From Desulfobacteraceae bacterium (GTDB lineage: Bacteria > Desulfobacterota > DSM-4660 > Desulfatiglandales > B25-G16), in NCBI GenBank assembly GCA_030615105.1, contig JAUWZV010000005.1:1-43473 (forward strand): a stretch of 43,473 nucleotides of DNA, given 5' to 3'. The notes below the pieces were generated by a model that did not search any database, was not told the origin of the DNA, and saw only the letters and a program-made list of their open reading frames with translations. A program made the translations under genes and the position numbers. This document shows positions 35,520-43,473 of this stretch, piece by piece; the first letter of the stretch is position 1, and the number at the start of each line of letters is the position of its first letter.

Positions 35520-35585
35520 AAAAATGGCTGAAGATAAGGGGTTTTGTAAAAAGATTGAGGAAATTATTGAGGCCATCAATGAAGA

Positions 35586-35621
35586 TTAAAAATTAAAGCT
35601 CTGACACCCTTTTACTTTTTG
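35586..35621. repeat. direct-repeat partner of 35331-35367 (TTAAAAATTAAAG[GC]TCTGACAC[TC]CTTTTACTTTT)
   Basis: near-identical ~35 bp copies; left copy also forms an inverted repeat with GTGTCAGAGCTTTTAA. Confidence 0.85.
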
Positions 35622-35638
35622 AATTCTCTTCACAATTC

Positions 35639-36934
35639 CTAGTGTTTGAATGCCCTCTGGCCGGTAAAAACCATGGTCACCTGGGGTTTGGCCTCATTAC
35701 AGGCCTCAATTGATTCAAAGTCCCTAAGGGAGCCCCCTGGATGAACAATGGCCCTTATCCTCTCCTTTATAGCAACATCCACCCCATCCCTAAAAGGAAA
35801 GAATGCATCTGAGACCATGGTTGAACCTGTGAGCCCGCCGTGTTCTAAAGCAGTTGCTTTATCTATCTCCTCCTTTAAAGCAGCATCTTTCTTGCCTTTG
35901 TTTATTTCAGCTTCCAGTTCCTTATATGGAATGCTGTATTTTCTGAAACAGAGAGAATCCGCATACTTGGTATAGGCCTTGTAAATAGCTATCTCTGCCA
36001 CACCTACCCTATCTTGCTCTCCTGTACCGATGCCAACTGTTACTCCATCCTTAACATAAATAACTGAATTGGATGTAATGCCTTGTTCCACCTGCCAGCC
36101 AAAGAGCATGTCGGCATATTCCTCTTTTGTAGGTTTCCTGGCAATTGTGTATGATTTACCTTTATATTCAGAGGATGCCAGTTTAAAATCATCTGGTGAT
36201 TTTATCCTATTTATAGGAGATTGCTGGAGAATTATTCCCCCGTCAATAAGGCTTTTAAACTCAACAAAGCGTTTCTCCATATATTCAGATAGCCTATCAA
36301 TCCTGCTGATCTTGATAATCCTGAGATTTGGGCTTTTGCTTAGTATAGGCATGGTCTTATTTTCAAATTCAGGTGCAACCACAACCTCGAGATAATTGTC
36401 ACTAATTAATTTGGCTGTCTCTTTATCAATAGGCCTATTAAAGACTGCACAACCGCCGAAGGCTGCTATTCTATCTGCCATGTTTGCCCTTTGATAGGCA
36501 TCGGCAACACTTGATCCATAGGCCACACCACAGGGGTTATTATGCTTAACAATTACTACAGCCGGCCCTAAGGAGAGGTATTTCAATATATTAAGGGCAT
36601 TGTCTATGTCGGTTAGATTGATTTTTCCTGGATGTTTCCCGCTCTGGATCAATTGTTCTTCAGTTATGGCTGAAACCAGGCCTTTTCCTGGTTCAAGAAA
36701 TTGACATTTCCCCAGTGTAAGATTCCCATTTATCAGCTCATAAAGGGCTGCTTCTTGGCCTGGATTTTCTCCATACCTGAGCCCTTTCTCAATCAATTCC
36801 CCTGAACTATCATCAGCTATCTTCCACGTTCTTTTTCTGAAAACAAGTTTTTGGTTGCCAAAATGGATTGTGATCTCAGATGGAAAATGATCATCCATCA
36901 CCGTTCTATACAACTTTTTTAACTCATCAGACAT
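35639..36934 (-). CDS. stand-alone AICAR formyltransferase (PurH transformylase domain only)
   Basis: LRYGENPGQEAALY; VIVKHNNPCGVA; AAFGGCAVFNRPID; SDAFFPFRDGVD; AIVHPGGSLRD; no IMP cyclohydrolase domain. Confidence 0.93.
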   Translation of the reverse strand: MSDELKKLYRTVMDDHFPSEITIHFGNQKLVFRKRTWKIADDSSGELIEKGLRYGENPGQEAALYELINGNLTLGKCQFLEPGKGLVSAITEEQLIQSGKHPGKINLTDIDNALNILKYLSLGPAVVIVKHNNPCGVAYGSSVADAYQRANMADRIAAFGGCAVFNRPIDKETAKLISDNYLEVVVAPEFENKTMPILSKSPNLRIIKISRIDRLSEYMEKRFVEFKSLIDGGIILQQSPINRIKSPDDFKLASSEYKGKSYTIARKPTKEEYADMLFGWQVEQGITSNSVIYVKDGVTVGIGTGEQDRVGVAEIAIYKAYTKYADSLCFRKYSIPYKELEAEINKGKKDAALKEEIDKATALEHGGLTGSTMVSDAFFPFRDGVDVAIKERIRAIVHPGGSLRDFESIEACNEAKPQVTMVFTGQRAFKH

Positions 36935-36983
36935 GTCTTATTTCCTCGTTGCTGGTAACTTGTTACTGGCTGCTCGTTACTGC

Positions 36984-37769
36984 TTACTGCCTATTTCTTA
37001 CTGTTTTATCCCTTTCTATATATGCGTATGCATTGTGGTTGTGAATGGATTCAAAATTTTCTGACTCAACTGCAAACCAGGTTATATTTGGATCATGATC
37101 AAGCTTTTTGGCTATATCCCTGACAATATCCTCAACAAATTTAGGATTTTGATATGCCTTTTCAGTTACATATTTCTCGTCCTCTCTTTTTAAAACAGAA
37201 TAAACATCGCTGGAGGCACTCTCTTCTACCAGTTTTATGAGATCCTCTAACCATACAAATTTTTTGAATCTAACCTGCAATATAACCTCCCCCCTCTGGT
37301 TATGGGCGCTGAAATTGCTTATCTCTTTTGAGCACGGGCATAGGGTGGTAATAGGCACATTGATCATAACCACCAGATCTTTCCCTTTATTCAGACTACC
37401 TTTAAAGGTGCACTGATATTCCATCAGTCCCTGGCTATGGGAAACAGGAGAAGATTTCATTACAAAGTATGGAAAGGATATTTCTATATGTGCACTTTCA
37501 GCATCGAGCCGTTTTTTCATGGTCGAAAGGATTTCTGAGATGTTCTGAATAGAGATCATTCTGTTGTGTTCATTCAGGATCTCAACCAGCCGGCTCATAT
37601 GTGTGCCTTTATAGTCCCTGGGAAGGTTAACGTACATGTTAATCAGGGCTACAGTCTGTTGGGTTTTTATTTCTTTGTCCCGAACCGTTATTGGATACCG
37701 GATGTCCTTTATCCCAACCTTGTCTATATCAATATCGCGATCATCTTTTTGATTTTGAATATCTATCAT
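36984..37769 (-). CDS. folE2: GTP cyclohydrolase IB
   Basis: VPITTLCPCSKEIS..SAHNQRG; NFESIHNHNAYAYI. Confidence 0.93.
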   Translation of the reverse strand: MIDIQNQKDDRDIDIDKVGIKDIRYPITVRDKEIKTQQTVALINMYVNLPRDYKGTHMSRLVEILNEHNRMISIQNISEILSTMKKRLDAESAHIEISFPYFVMKSSPVSHSQGLMEYQCTFKGSLNKGKDLVVMINVPITTLCPCSKEISNFSAHNQRGEVILQVRFKKFVWLEDLIKLVEESASSDVYSVLKREDEKYVTEKAYQNPKFVEDIVRDIAKKLDHDPNITWFAVESENFESIHNHNAYAYIERDKTVRNRQ

Positions 37770-37842
37770 TGCTCTTTACTTCCTCTTGTTTTTGCTAAAA
37801 CTAATATTATCTAATCTTCATAAAGTCAATAAAAAGATGTTT

Positions 37843-38094
37843 GTAACTAATCAGTTTCAGGTTCAAGGTTCAAAGTTCAGGGTTAGCTACTTTGCGCTCT
37901 TGATACCCACCTGCCAGATGGCGGGCAGGTCTGGACTTCCGTGCAAGACCGCTTGGCGTATCTCAAGAACCGGATGAACTCCGCATTCGTCTCGGAATCG
38001 AAACCTTCGGCAATATATCGCTTTTTAACCTTGAACCCCGCCTGCCAGATGGCGGGCAGGCGTGAACCTTAGAACTTTGAACCTGAGTAGTTAC
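37843..38094. repeat. MITE-like element with TIR GTAACTANTCAG..GTTCAA
   Basis: left GTAACTAATCAGTTTCAGGTTCAAGGTTCAAAG, right GAACTTTGAACCTGAGTAGTTAC; internal CCTGCCAGATGGCGGGCAGG palindromes at 37910 and 38041. Confidence 0.65.
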
Positions 38095-38158
38095 TTAATT
38101 ATTTCATAATTTTCTTGATTTTTTAAGAGAAAATAAGGTATTAGAGGTATACAGTATT

Positions 38159-38235
<77 letters not shown>

Positions 38236-38263
38236 TATTAATCTCATCCTGGTGAACCATCTT

Positions 38264-38524
38264 ATGGTCACTCTATATGTACTTAAGGGTAAAAGCGGGA
38301 AGAGATATGTAGGCATGACAAATGACCTTGCTCTACGTCTGCGTGAACACCGTTCCAAGAGATCTAAAGGCGGACAATTAATAGACGATTTTATTGTGCT
38401 CCATTCAGAAGAATTCCCTGATTATAAAACAGCCAGAGGGCGGGAGATATTTCTAAAATCTGGACAAGGACGCAAATGGCTGGATGAATTTGAGGTACGC
38501 TCGGAGTCCGCCAAAGGCGGATAA
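38264..38524 (+). CDS. GIY-YIG nuclease family protein
   Basis: TLYVLKGKSGKRYVGMTNDLALRLREH..ARGREIFLKSGQGRKWLDEFE; start set to ATG at 38264. Confidence 0.92.
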   Translation: MVTLYVLKGKSGKRYVGMTNDLALRLREHRSKRSKGGQLIDDFIVLHSEEFPDYKTARGREIFLKSGQGRKWLDEFEVRSESAKGG

Positions 38525-38601
38525 AGCAATCCCTAAGAAGGGCTTGTGCGCCTCCGGCGCACTTGCCAGCCTCTGGCTGGTTCAAATCAGCCTGAGGCTG
38601 A
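38507..38601. repeat. four mini-palindromes: TCCGCCAAAGGCGGA, GTGCGCCTCCGGCGCAC, CCAGCCTCTGGCTGG, TCAGCCTGAGGCTGA
   Basis: all perfect, all with core GCC-N3-GGC. Confidence 0.95.
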
Positions 38602-38622
38602 CAAGTCCTCTCGCCCCGACCA
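38602..38622 (+). repeat. partial duplication of tRNA-Pro 3' end
   Basis: CAAGTCCTCTCGCCCCGACCA vs tRNA CAAATCCTCTCGCCCCGACCA (20/21); GGTTCAAATC also present at 38579-38588. Confidence 0.92.
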
Positions 38623-38732
38623 CAGTCATTGTTCTGTTAGTTGATCATTTATAATTGAGGGATTTAGGAATTTAGGAATTATTACAACTTTAGATCACTT
38701 TAGGCACTTTAGATCACTTTGGTTTTGTTAAG

Positions 38733-39257
38733 ATGGAAAATGTACTCCTTTTAAATATTACTTACGAACCTCTAAAGGTCATTAACTGGAAGAGGGCAAT
38801 TATTATGCTCACCCTTGGTAAGGTTGAGGTGATTGAAGAGTATAACAGGGAGATCCATTCAGTAAGTTTTTCCATTAAATTGCCTGCGGTTATCAGGCTT
38901 TTAAGATTTGTAAGAAGACCAAACACACCAGTTAGATTTAGCAGACAGAATATCTATATTAGGGATGATCACAGGTGTCAGTACTGTGGAAGGCTATTCT
39001 CTCCAGTTGAGCTTACCTGGGATCACGTTATACCCAGGGCAAGGGGAGGTAAGACAGAGTGGGAAAATATTGTTACCTGTTGTATGGAATGCAATAGAAA
39101 GAAGGGCGGGAGGATCCCCTCAGATGCCTCGATGACCTTAATCAGGAAACCGAGCAGACCAGAATGGTTGCCAATTTTAAAGATCACATTAGGTTTTAAG
39201 CATATGCCCCAAACATGGAGGGACTATATTTACTGGAATGTGGAGTTAGAGGAGTAA
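38733..39257 (+). CDS. HNH endonuclease
   Basis: CQYCGRLFSPVELTWDHVIPRARGGKTEWENIVTCCMECNRKKGGR. Confidence 0.95.
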   Translation: MENVLLLNITYEPLKVINWKRAIIMLTLGKVEVIEEYNREIHSVSFSIKLPAVIRLLRFVRRPNTPVRFSRQNIYIRDDHRCQYCGRLFSPVELTWDHVIPRARGGKTEWENIVTCCMECNRKKGGRIPSDASMTLIRKPSRPEWLPILKITLGFKHMPQTWRDYIYWNVELEE

Positions 39258-39745
39258 GGGGCAATGAGTCGGGACCAATCAATTGAAGTAAATCTTCTGG
39301 ATAGGCGATGATCATCATCCAGCATAGTAAATGTTAGATTGGTGAAAACCTTTTTGGAAATAGCCTGAATAGAGTTTGGGGGAATAACTTCGTCCTCTTT
39401 TCCATGAAAGACATAAACAGGAAGTATGAGTTTTTTCGATAGACATGGGGTAAATTCCGGGAGGTTAAGGGCCGGGGCAAGGAGGATGAGTTTTTTTACC
39501 CTGTCTGGATTTTGAAACACATATAAGGCAGCCATAAGCCCACCCAAAGAAGAGCCTATCATAATTATCCCTCTTTTATCTTTTAGGATATCGTTCAGTT
39601 TTAACATCCTGGCTGATATGTCACCTTCAAAGTCCGGTACAATCATTTCCGGAAAAAGGTCTCTAAAAAAGAGACCTTTTGTTCCCTGGCTGCTACTTTC
39701 TTGCCCGTGAATAAAGATAGTTGGGTTTTTTACTATTTTCCCCAT
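39230..39745 (-). CDS. alpha/beta hydrolase (YqiA/esterase-like)
   Basis: IFIHGQESS; IMIGSSLGGLMAAL; VYVFHGKEDEVIP; DDDHRL. Confidence 0.85.
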   Translation of the reverse strand: MGKIVKNPTIFIHGQESSSQGTKGLFFRDLFPEMIVPDFEGDISARMLKLNDILKDKRGIIMIGSSLGGLMAALYVFQNPDRVKKLILLAPALNLPEFTPCLSKKLILPVYVFHGKEDEVIPPNSIQAISKKVFTNLTFTMLDDDHRLSRRFTSIDWSRLIAPYSSNSTFQ

Positions 39746-40014
39746 GACCTTTTCCTGGCATCCAGGTCAAGGATCTTATTTTCCAGCTCAGCTATTCTTC
39801 TTTCAAGTTTCTCTATCCTCTTTTGCCTCTCTGTTTTGCCCTTTTTTCCCGTTATCTTCTTTTCAGCTTTTTGGGGGCCTGCTTCTTTGGCTATTCTATG
39901 AACGCTTGAGAGACTTACTCCACATTCTTTGGCTATCTTTCTCATGGGAAGTCCGCTTGCATAGGCTTCTATAACCTTTTGCTTTGTAGTTTCATTTATC
40001 TTTTTTCTTGCCAT
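39733..40014 (-). CDS. resolvase-type HTH plus coiled-coil small protein
   Basis: ETTKQKVIEAYASGLPMRKIAKECGVSLSSVHRIAKE; charged coiled coil; overlaps the hydrolase start. Confidence 0.75.
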   Translation of the reverse strand: MARKKINETTKQKVIEAYASGLPMRKIAKECGVSLSSVHRIAKEAGPQKAEKKITGKKGKTERQKRIEKLERRIAELENKILDLDARKRSWGK

Positions 40015-40061
40015 TTTTAACTCCTTTCAAGATTTAGGTGTTTTGGTTCCTTAAACAATTT

Positions 40062-40099
40062 AATAAGCCTAAGGCTTATTAATAAGCCTTAGGCTTATT
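40062..40099. repeat. two abutting palindromes AATAAGCC-TAA-GGCTTATT and AATAAGCC-TTA-GGCTTATT
   Basis: perfect 8-bp arms, tandem. Confidence 0.95.
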
Positions 40100-40384
40100 A
40101 ATTAAAGGTTTATCTCTGAGTCTTATTACTTTGCTAATATCAAGGGACTCAAAAATAGGGTATATACTGATCCTATCTCCCTCGCCAATAATGTGGTCAA
40201 AAGGAACTGATTTACTATTGACAAGAACAAGATCAACCTCCTCAGAAGGCACTCCCAGAGAGCAAATTGCCTCTTTGATAGTAGTTGGAACTTTTAGGGA
40301 TAGGCTGAATGTTATTTTTCTTTTTTTTTCAGGCAGATAATCATTCAGCTCTTCATAAAGGCGGAAATATGCTATATAGCTCAT
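40079..40384 (-). CDS. MoaD/ThiS-like (Ub-Mut7C) protein, apparently truncated before the Mut7-C RNase domain
   Basis: LVLVNSKSVPFDHIIGEGDRISIYPIFESLDISKVIRLRDKPL; C-terminal INKPKAY encoded by palindrome. Confidence 0.75.
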   Translation of the reverse strand: MSYIAYFRLYEELNDYLPEKKRKITFSLSLKVPTTIKEAICSLGVPSEEVDLVLVNSKSVPFDHIIGEGDRISIYPIFESLDISKVIRLRDKPLINKPKAY

Positions 40385-40461
40385 GGAGGAAAACTTTTTG
40401 TTTAAATAATAGTTAATAGTTTGATAAAATAATAGGAAAATAATCTTATTAGGGGTTAGCC

Positions 40462-41184
40462 ATGTTTAAGATAACATATTTTTATTTTCTTTTGCTACTC
40501 ATTTTTTGCACAATATCCATAGGTGCATCTCGAAAAGACCTATTTACTGATCTTCGGGAGAGGATGGTCACCACCCAGATAATTGCCAGGGGGATAAAAG
40601 ATCCAAAGGTTATTGAGGCTATGAGAAAGGTGCCTCGGCATCTGTTCGTGCCAGAAAACATAAGAGGACGCGCCTATGACGATAGACCTCTACCTATTGG
40701 AGAGGGCCAGACAATTTCGCAGCCATATATAGTGGCATTTATGACTGAGGTCTTAAATCTATCCTCAGTGGATAAGGCTCTGGAAATAGGAACAGGCTCT
40801 GGTTACCAGGCAGCTATTTTAGCAGAGATTGTAAAGGAGGTATATACAATAGAGATAAGGCCTCGCTTGGGTGAGACGGCTCGAGAGAGATTGAAGGAGA
40901 TGGGATACAAAAACATTTTTGTAGAGATAGGAGATGGGTACAAAGGCTGGCCAGAAAAAGCGCCTTTTAATGCTGTAATAGTTACCTGTGCCCCTGAGAA
41001 GATTCCGAGACCACTTATTGATCAGCTTGCAGAGGGTGGAAGGATGATCATCCCTGTAGGAGAAGAGGGAAGCATACAGGAGCTGGTTCTTATGAAAAAA
41101 GAGAAGGGAATGATAATAAGAGAGGAGGTGATGAAGGTTCTTTTTGTCCCCATGATAACAGAGGAGGAGCTTAAGGCTCGATGA
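40462..41184 (+). CDS. pcm: protein-L-isoaspartate O-methyltransferase with N-terminal signal/TM segment
   Basis: MVTTQIIARGIKDPKVIEAMRKVPRHLFVPE; PLPIGEGQTISQPYIVAFM; LEIGTGSGYQAAILAE. Confidence 0.95.
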   Translation: MFKITYFYFLLLLIFCTISIGASRKDLFTDLRERMVTTQIIARGIKDPKVIEAMRKVPRHLFVPENIRGRAYDDRPLPIGEGQTISQPYIVAFMTEVLNLSSVDKALEIGTGSGYQAAILAEIVKEVYTIEIRPRLGETARERLKEMGYKNIFVEIGDGYKGWPEKAPFNAVIVTCAPEKIPRPLIDQLAEGGRMIIPVGEEGSIQELVLMKKEKGMIIREEVMKVLFVPMITEEELKAR

Positions 41185-42190
41185 TTACCTTGATTGAATC
41201 TTGAGCCCTTTCAACAAGGCTGAATCCTTCACCTGCTCTTTCCAGGGGAAAACGATGGGTTATCATATCCTGTACGATGATATTTTTTGACCTGATCAAC
41301 TCTATCGCCTGACTTATATCTAAGGGAGAGCCGGCATAGGATGTGGTAATTGTTATTCCGTCATTCCAGATATCATATAAGGGCAGAGAAATATCGACCC
41401 CTGGCTCTGTAGGGGCGAAAATAAGGACAGTGCCTCCTCTATCAACGGTTTTACAGGCCATACGAATTGCCTCTATGACCCCAGCAGCAACTATTACTCT
41501 GTCAGCCAGACGCCCATTATTGGCCTCTTTAAGATGCTCGGGGATATTATCATCAGCCAGAAAAGCTGCCTTTGCCCCAAATTGTTCAGCAAATAACAGC
41601 CGTTTTTTATTTATGTCAGTTACCACTACAGAGCTTGCTCCTAAGGCCCTTGACAGCTTGAGATGGAGCAATCCTGCAATCCCTCCACCTATTATAAAGA
41701 CTGTTTGGCCTGGCTGTATGTGAGCAGTTTTTTGCCCCCTTAGAACACAGGCCAGTGGCTCAATAAATGTTCCCTCTTCATAGGAAATTTCTTCAGGCAA
41801 GATGAAAACCCCCCGGTCAAGATTGATCCCTGGAACCCTGATGAATTCGGCAAAGCCTCCGGGGTCAAAGTTTGTTTTTCTTAAGGTGTCACATACCGTA
41901 TAGTGGCCATTTAGGCAATAATGGCAAGTGTTACATGGGACATGGTGGGAGACAAAGACACGATCACCCACCTTATATTTTTTAATATTTTCCCCCACTT
42001 TAACTATCTCCCCTGTCATTTCATGACCGAGGACAATAGGGGCCTTTTTTATTCTATACCACTCAAGGACATCACTACCGCATATCCCACATGCATGCAT
42101 CTGGACCAATAACTCATCTGCCCCTATTTTTGGCACAGGGATTTCTTCCAGTCTTATATCCCTGTTATTGTAATACATCGCACATTTCAT
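41171..42190 (-). CDS. zinc-dependent medium-chain alcohol/polyol dehydrogenase
   Basis: HACGICGSDVLEWYRIKKAPIVLGHEMTGEIV; CNTCHYCLNGHYTVCDTL; IGGGIAGLLHL. Confidence 0.92.
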   Translation of the reverse strand: MKCAMYYNNRDIRLEEIPVPKIGADELLVQMHACGICGSDVLEWYRIKKAPIVLGHEMTGEIVKVGENIKKYKVGDRVFVSHHVPCNTCHYCLNGHYTVCDTLRKTNFDPGGFAEFIRVPGINLDRGVFILPEEISYEEGTFIEPLACVLRGQKTAHIQPGQTVFIIGGGIAGLLHLKLSRALGASSVVVTDINKKRLLFAEQFGAKAAFLADDNIPEHLKEANNGRLADRVIVAAGVIEAIRMACKTVDRGGTVLIFAPTEPGVDISLPLYDIWNDGITITTSYAGSPLDISQAIELIRSKNIIVQDMITHRFPLERAGEGFSLVERAQDSIKVIIEP

Positions 42191-42360
42191 AGTATTGGTT
42201 ATTCGTTACTTGTTACTCGTTACTGGTTTGAACATAGCGCACCTTCGGTGCGGACCTGCCCGCCCCTACAAGTACTTAAAAAGGAAATTCCTATACAATC
42301 AAGTTTCGAGTTTCCAATTTCAAATAACGTCCCTCGTTGCTATTTACTGCATACTCCATA

Positions 42361-43152
42361 CTACTTACTGCTTAGTTCTTGGTAAAGTTCCCGGGCCTCT
42401 TGGGGCGTTGCATTGTTGTGAATAATGATATTTAATGCCCTCATCATAGGGACTGGATGTGGGCTTTGCCAAACATTTCTCCCCAGATTCACCCCTATTG
42501 CTCCCTTTTGAATACCATCATAAACAAATTCAAATACCTCAAGCTCTGTCTCACATTTTGGGCCACCTGCAATAACAATAGGAACAGGACAACCTTCTGT
42601 TACAGTTTCAAAATCCTGGGGGCAGTAATATGTTTTTACAATCCTTGCTCCCAATTCAGCGGCAATTCGAGAGCTCAGGCTAAGATACCTGGCTTCCCTT
42701 TTTTCCAGTTCCTTACCCACTGCTGTTACGGCCATAACAGGAATGCCATATGGTTCACATTGATTAACAAGCTGGGCAAGGTTGGTCAATGTCTGCTTCT
42801 CATAATCAGAACCCACAAATATAGAGATACCAACGGCAGCAGCATTGAGCTTGATGATCTCGTCTATTGATGTGGTAAGGGTCTCATTAGCCAAGTCAGA
42901 GCCGATTATACTGGTGCCTCCGGAAACCCTCAGGATGATCGGGGTTTGGCAGTTGGGAGGAACTGATGAGCGTAGTATACCTCTGGTGACAAAGAGGCCG
43001 TCAGCATAGGGAAGGAGTCCTTTTATTGTCTCAGATGGTTTTTCCAGGCAACTGGTAGGACCCTGGAAATAGCCATGATCTATAGGCAAAAACTGGCAGC
43101 GGCCATCTTCCTTGATTAATCTGGAAAGTCTGTTTTCAATACCCCAGTCCAT
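42361..43152 (-). CDS. LsrF/DhnA-type class I aldolase family protein
   Basis: LPIDHGYFQGP; KTYYCPQDFETVTEGCPVPIVIAGGPK; AIGVNLGRNVWQ. Confidence 0.88.
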   Translation of the reverse strand: MDWGIENRLSRLIKEDGRCQFLPIDHGYFQGPTSCLEKPSETIKGLLPYADGLFVTRGILRSSVPPNCQTPIILRVSGGTSIIGSDLANETLTTSIDEIIKLNAAAVGISIFVGSDYEKQTLTNLAQLVNQCEPYGIPVMAVTAVGKELEKREARYLSLSSRIAAELGARIVKTYYCPQDFETVTEGCPVPIVIAGGPKCETELEVFEFVYDGIQKGAIGVNLGRNVWQSPHPVPMMRALNIIIHNNATPQEARELYQELSSK

Positions 43153-43247
43153 ATAATCCTCCTTCTCTTAAAGCATGCAGTATGCAGAAAAAAAGTACGC
43201 AGTTATCTCCTTGTTGCCTACTGCTTACTCCTTACTGTCTACTCGGC

Positions 43248-43473
43248 TTAGTCTTCTCTTTTTCCTTGAATAAAATCCTCTGTGAGTCTATATGCCTCAT
43301 CATCTGTATACTGTTTTGGGGGATGCTTCATAAAATATGCGGAGGGAGAATACAGGATGCCCCCTTTACCTCTCTCAAGAGCAAGCTTACAACATCTTAT
43401 TGCATCAATCACTACCCCACCAGAGTTTGGAGAATCTTCCACAGAAAGTCGCAGCTCTAAGTTCATAGGGACA
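43248..43473 (-). CDS. inositol-3-phosphate synthase C-terminus (5' end outside window)
   Basis: [52 protein letters not shown]. Confidence 0.85.
   Translation of the reverse strand, partial: VPMNLELRLSVEDSPNSGGVVIDAIRCCKLALERGKGGILYSPSAYFMKHPPKQYTDDEAYRLTEDFIQGKRED

Noticed and set aside
36940-37000. GTTACTGCTTACTG-type spacer repeats (also ~20140, ~42200-42370, ~43200)
   Set aside because: Recurrent low-complexity intergenic sequence; no defined ends visible, so not called as discrete elements.

Overview
43.5-kb bacterial window, read by eye only (no searches run). Main content: (i) a left-end accessory zone with a Zn-hook RecF/SMC-like ATPase next to an attC-like site and a decayed tyrosine recombinase, then a toxin-antitoxin-rich stretch (Phd/PIN, MntA/HepT, a broken RelE-like pair) with flippase and group II intron RT remnants; (ii) a CHASE2-adenylate cyclase followed by a FecR-TPR protein; (iii) a large MSHA-like pilus/type II secretion-like locus on the minus strand (ATPase, platform protein, PilM/N fusion, PilO, PilP, frameshifted MshL-like secretin, ExeA/MshM-like ATPase, MshN-like TPR protein, NtrB/NtrC-type pair, five pseudopilins, O-antigen ligase-TPR protein), with a strong sigma-54 promoter candidate beside the regulator; (iv) housekeeping genes (tpiA, AICAR transformylase, folE2, tRNA-Pro, pcm, LsrF-type aldolase, Zn-ADH, partial inositol-3-phosphate synthase). 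The most unusual signal is a dense set of small palindromic and MITE-like elements. One 37-bp palindrome can be shown to be an insertion by comparison with an intact paralog in the same window. Other elements lie nested in each other, supply the C-termini or stop codons of genes, fold into a recurrent three-stem form, and accompany two GIY-YIG nuclease genes. One of those genes sits in a ~387-bp unit bounded by a duplicated tRNA-Pro 3' end.
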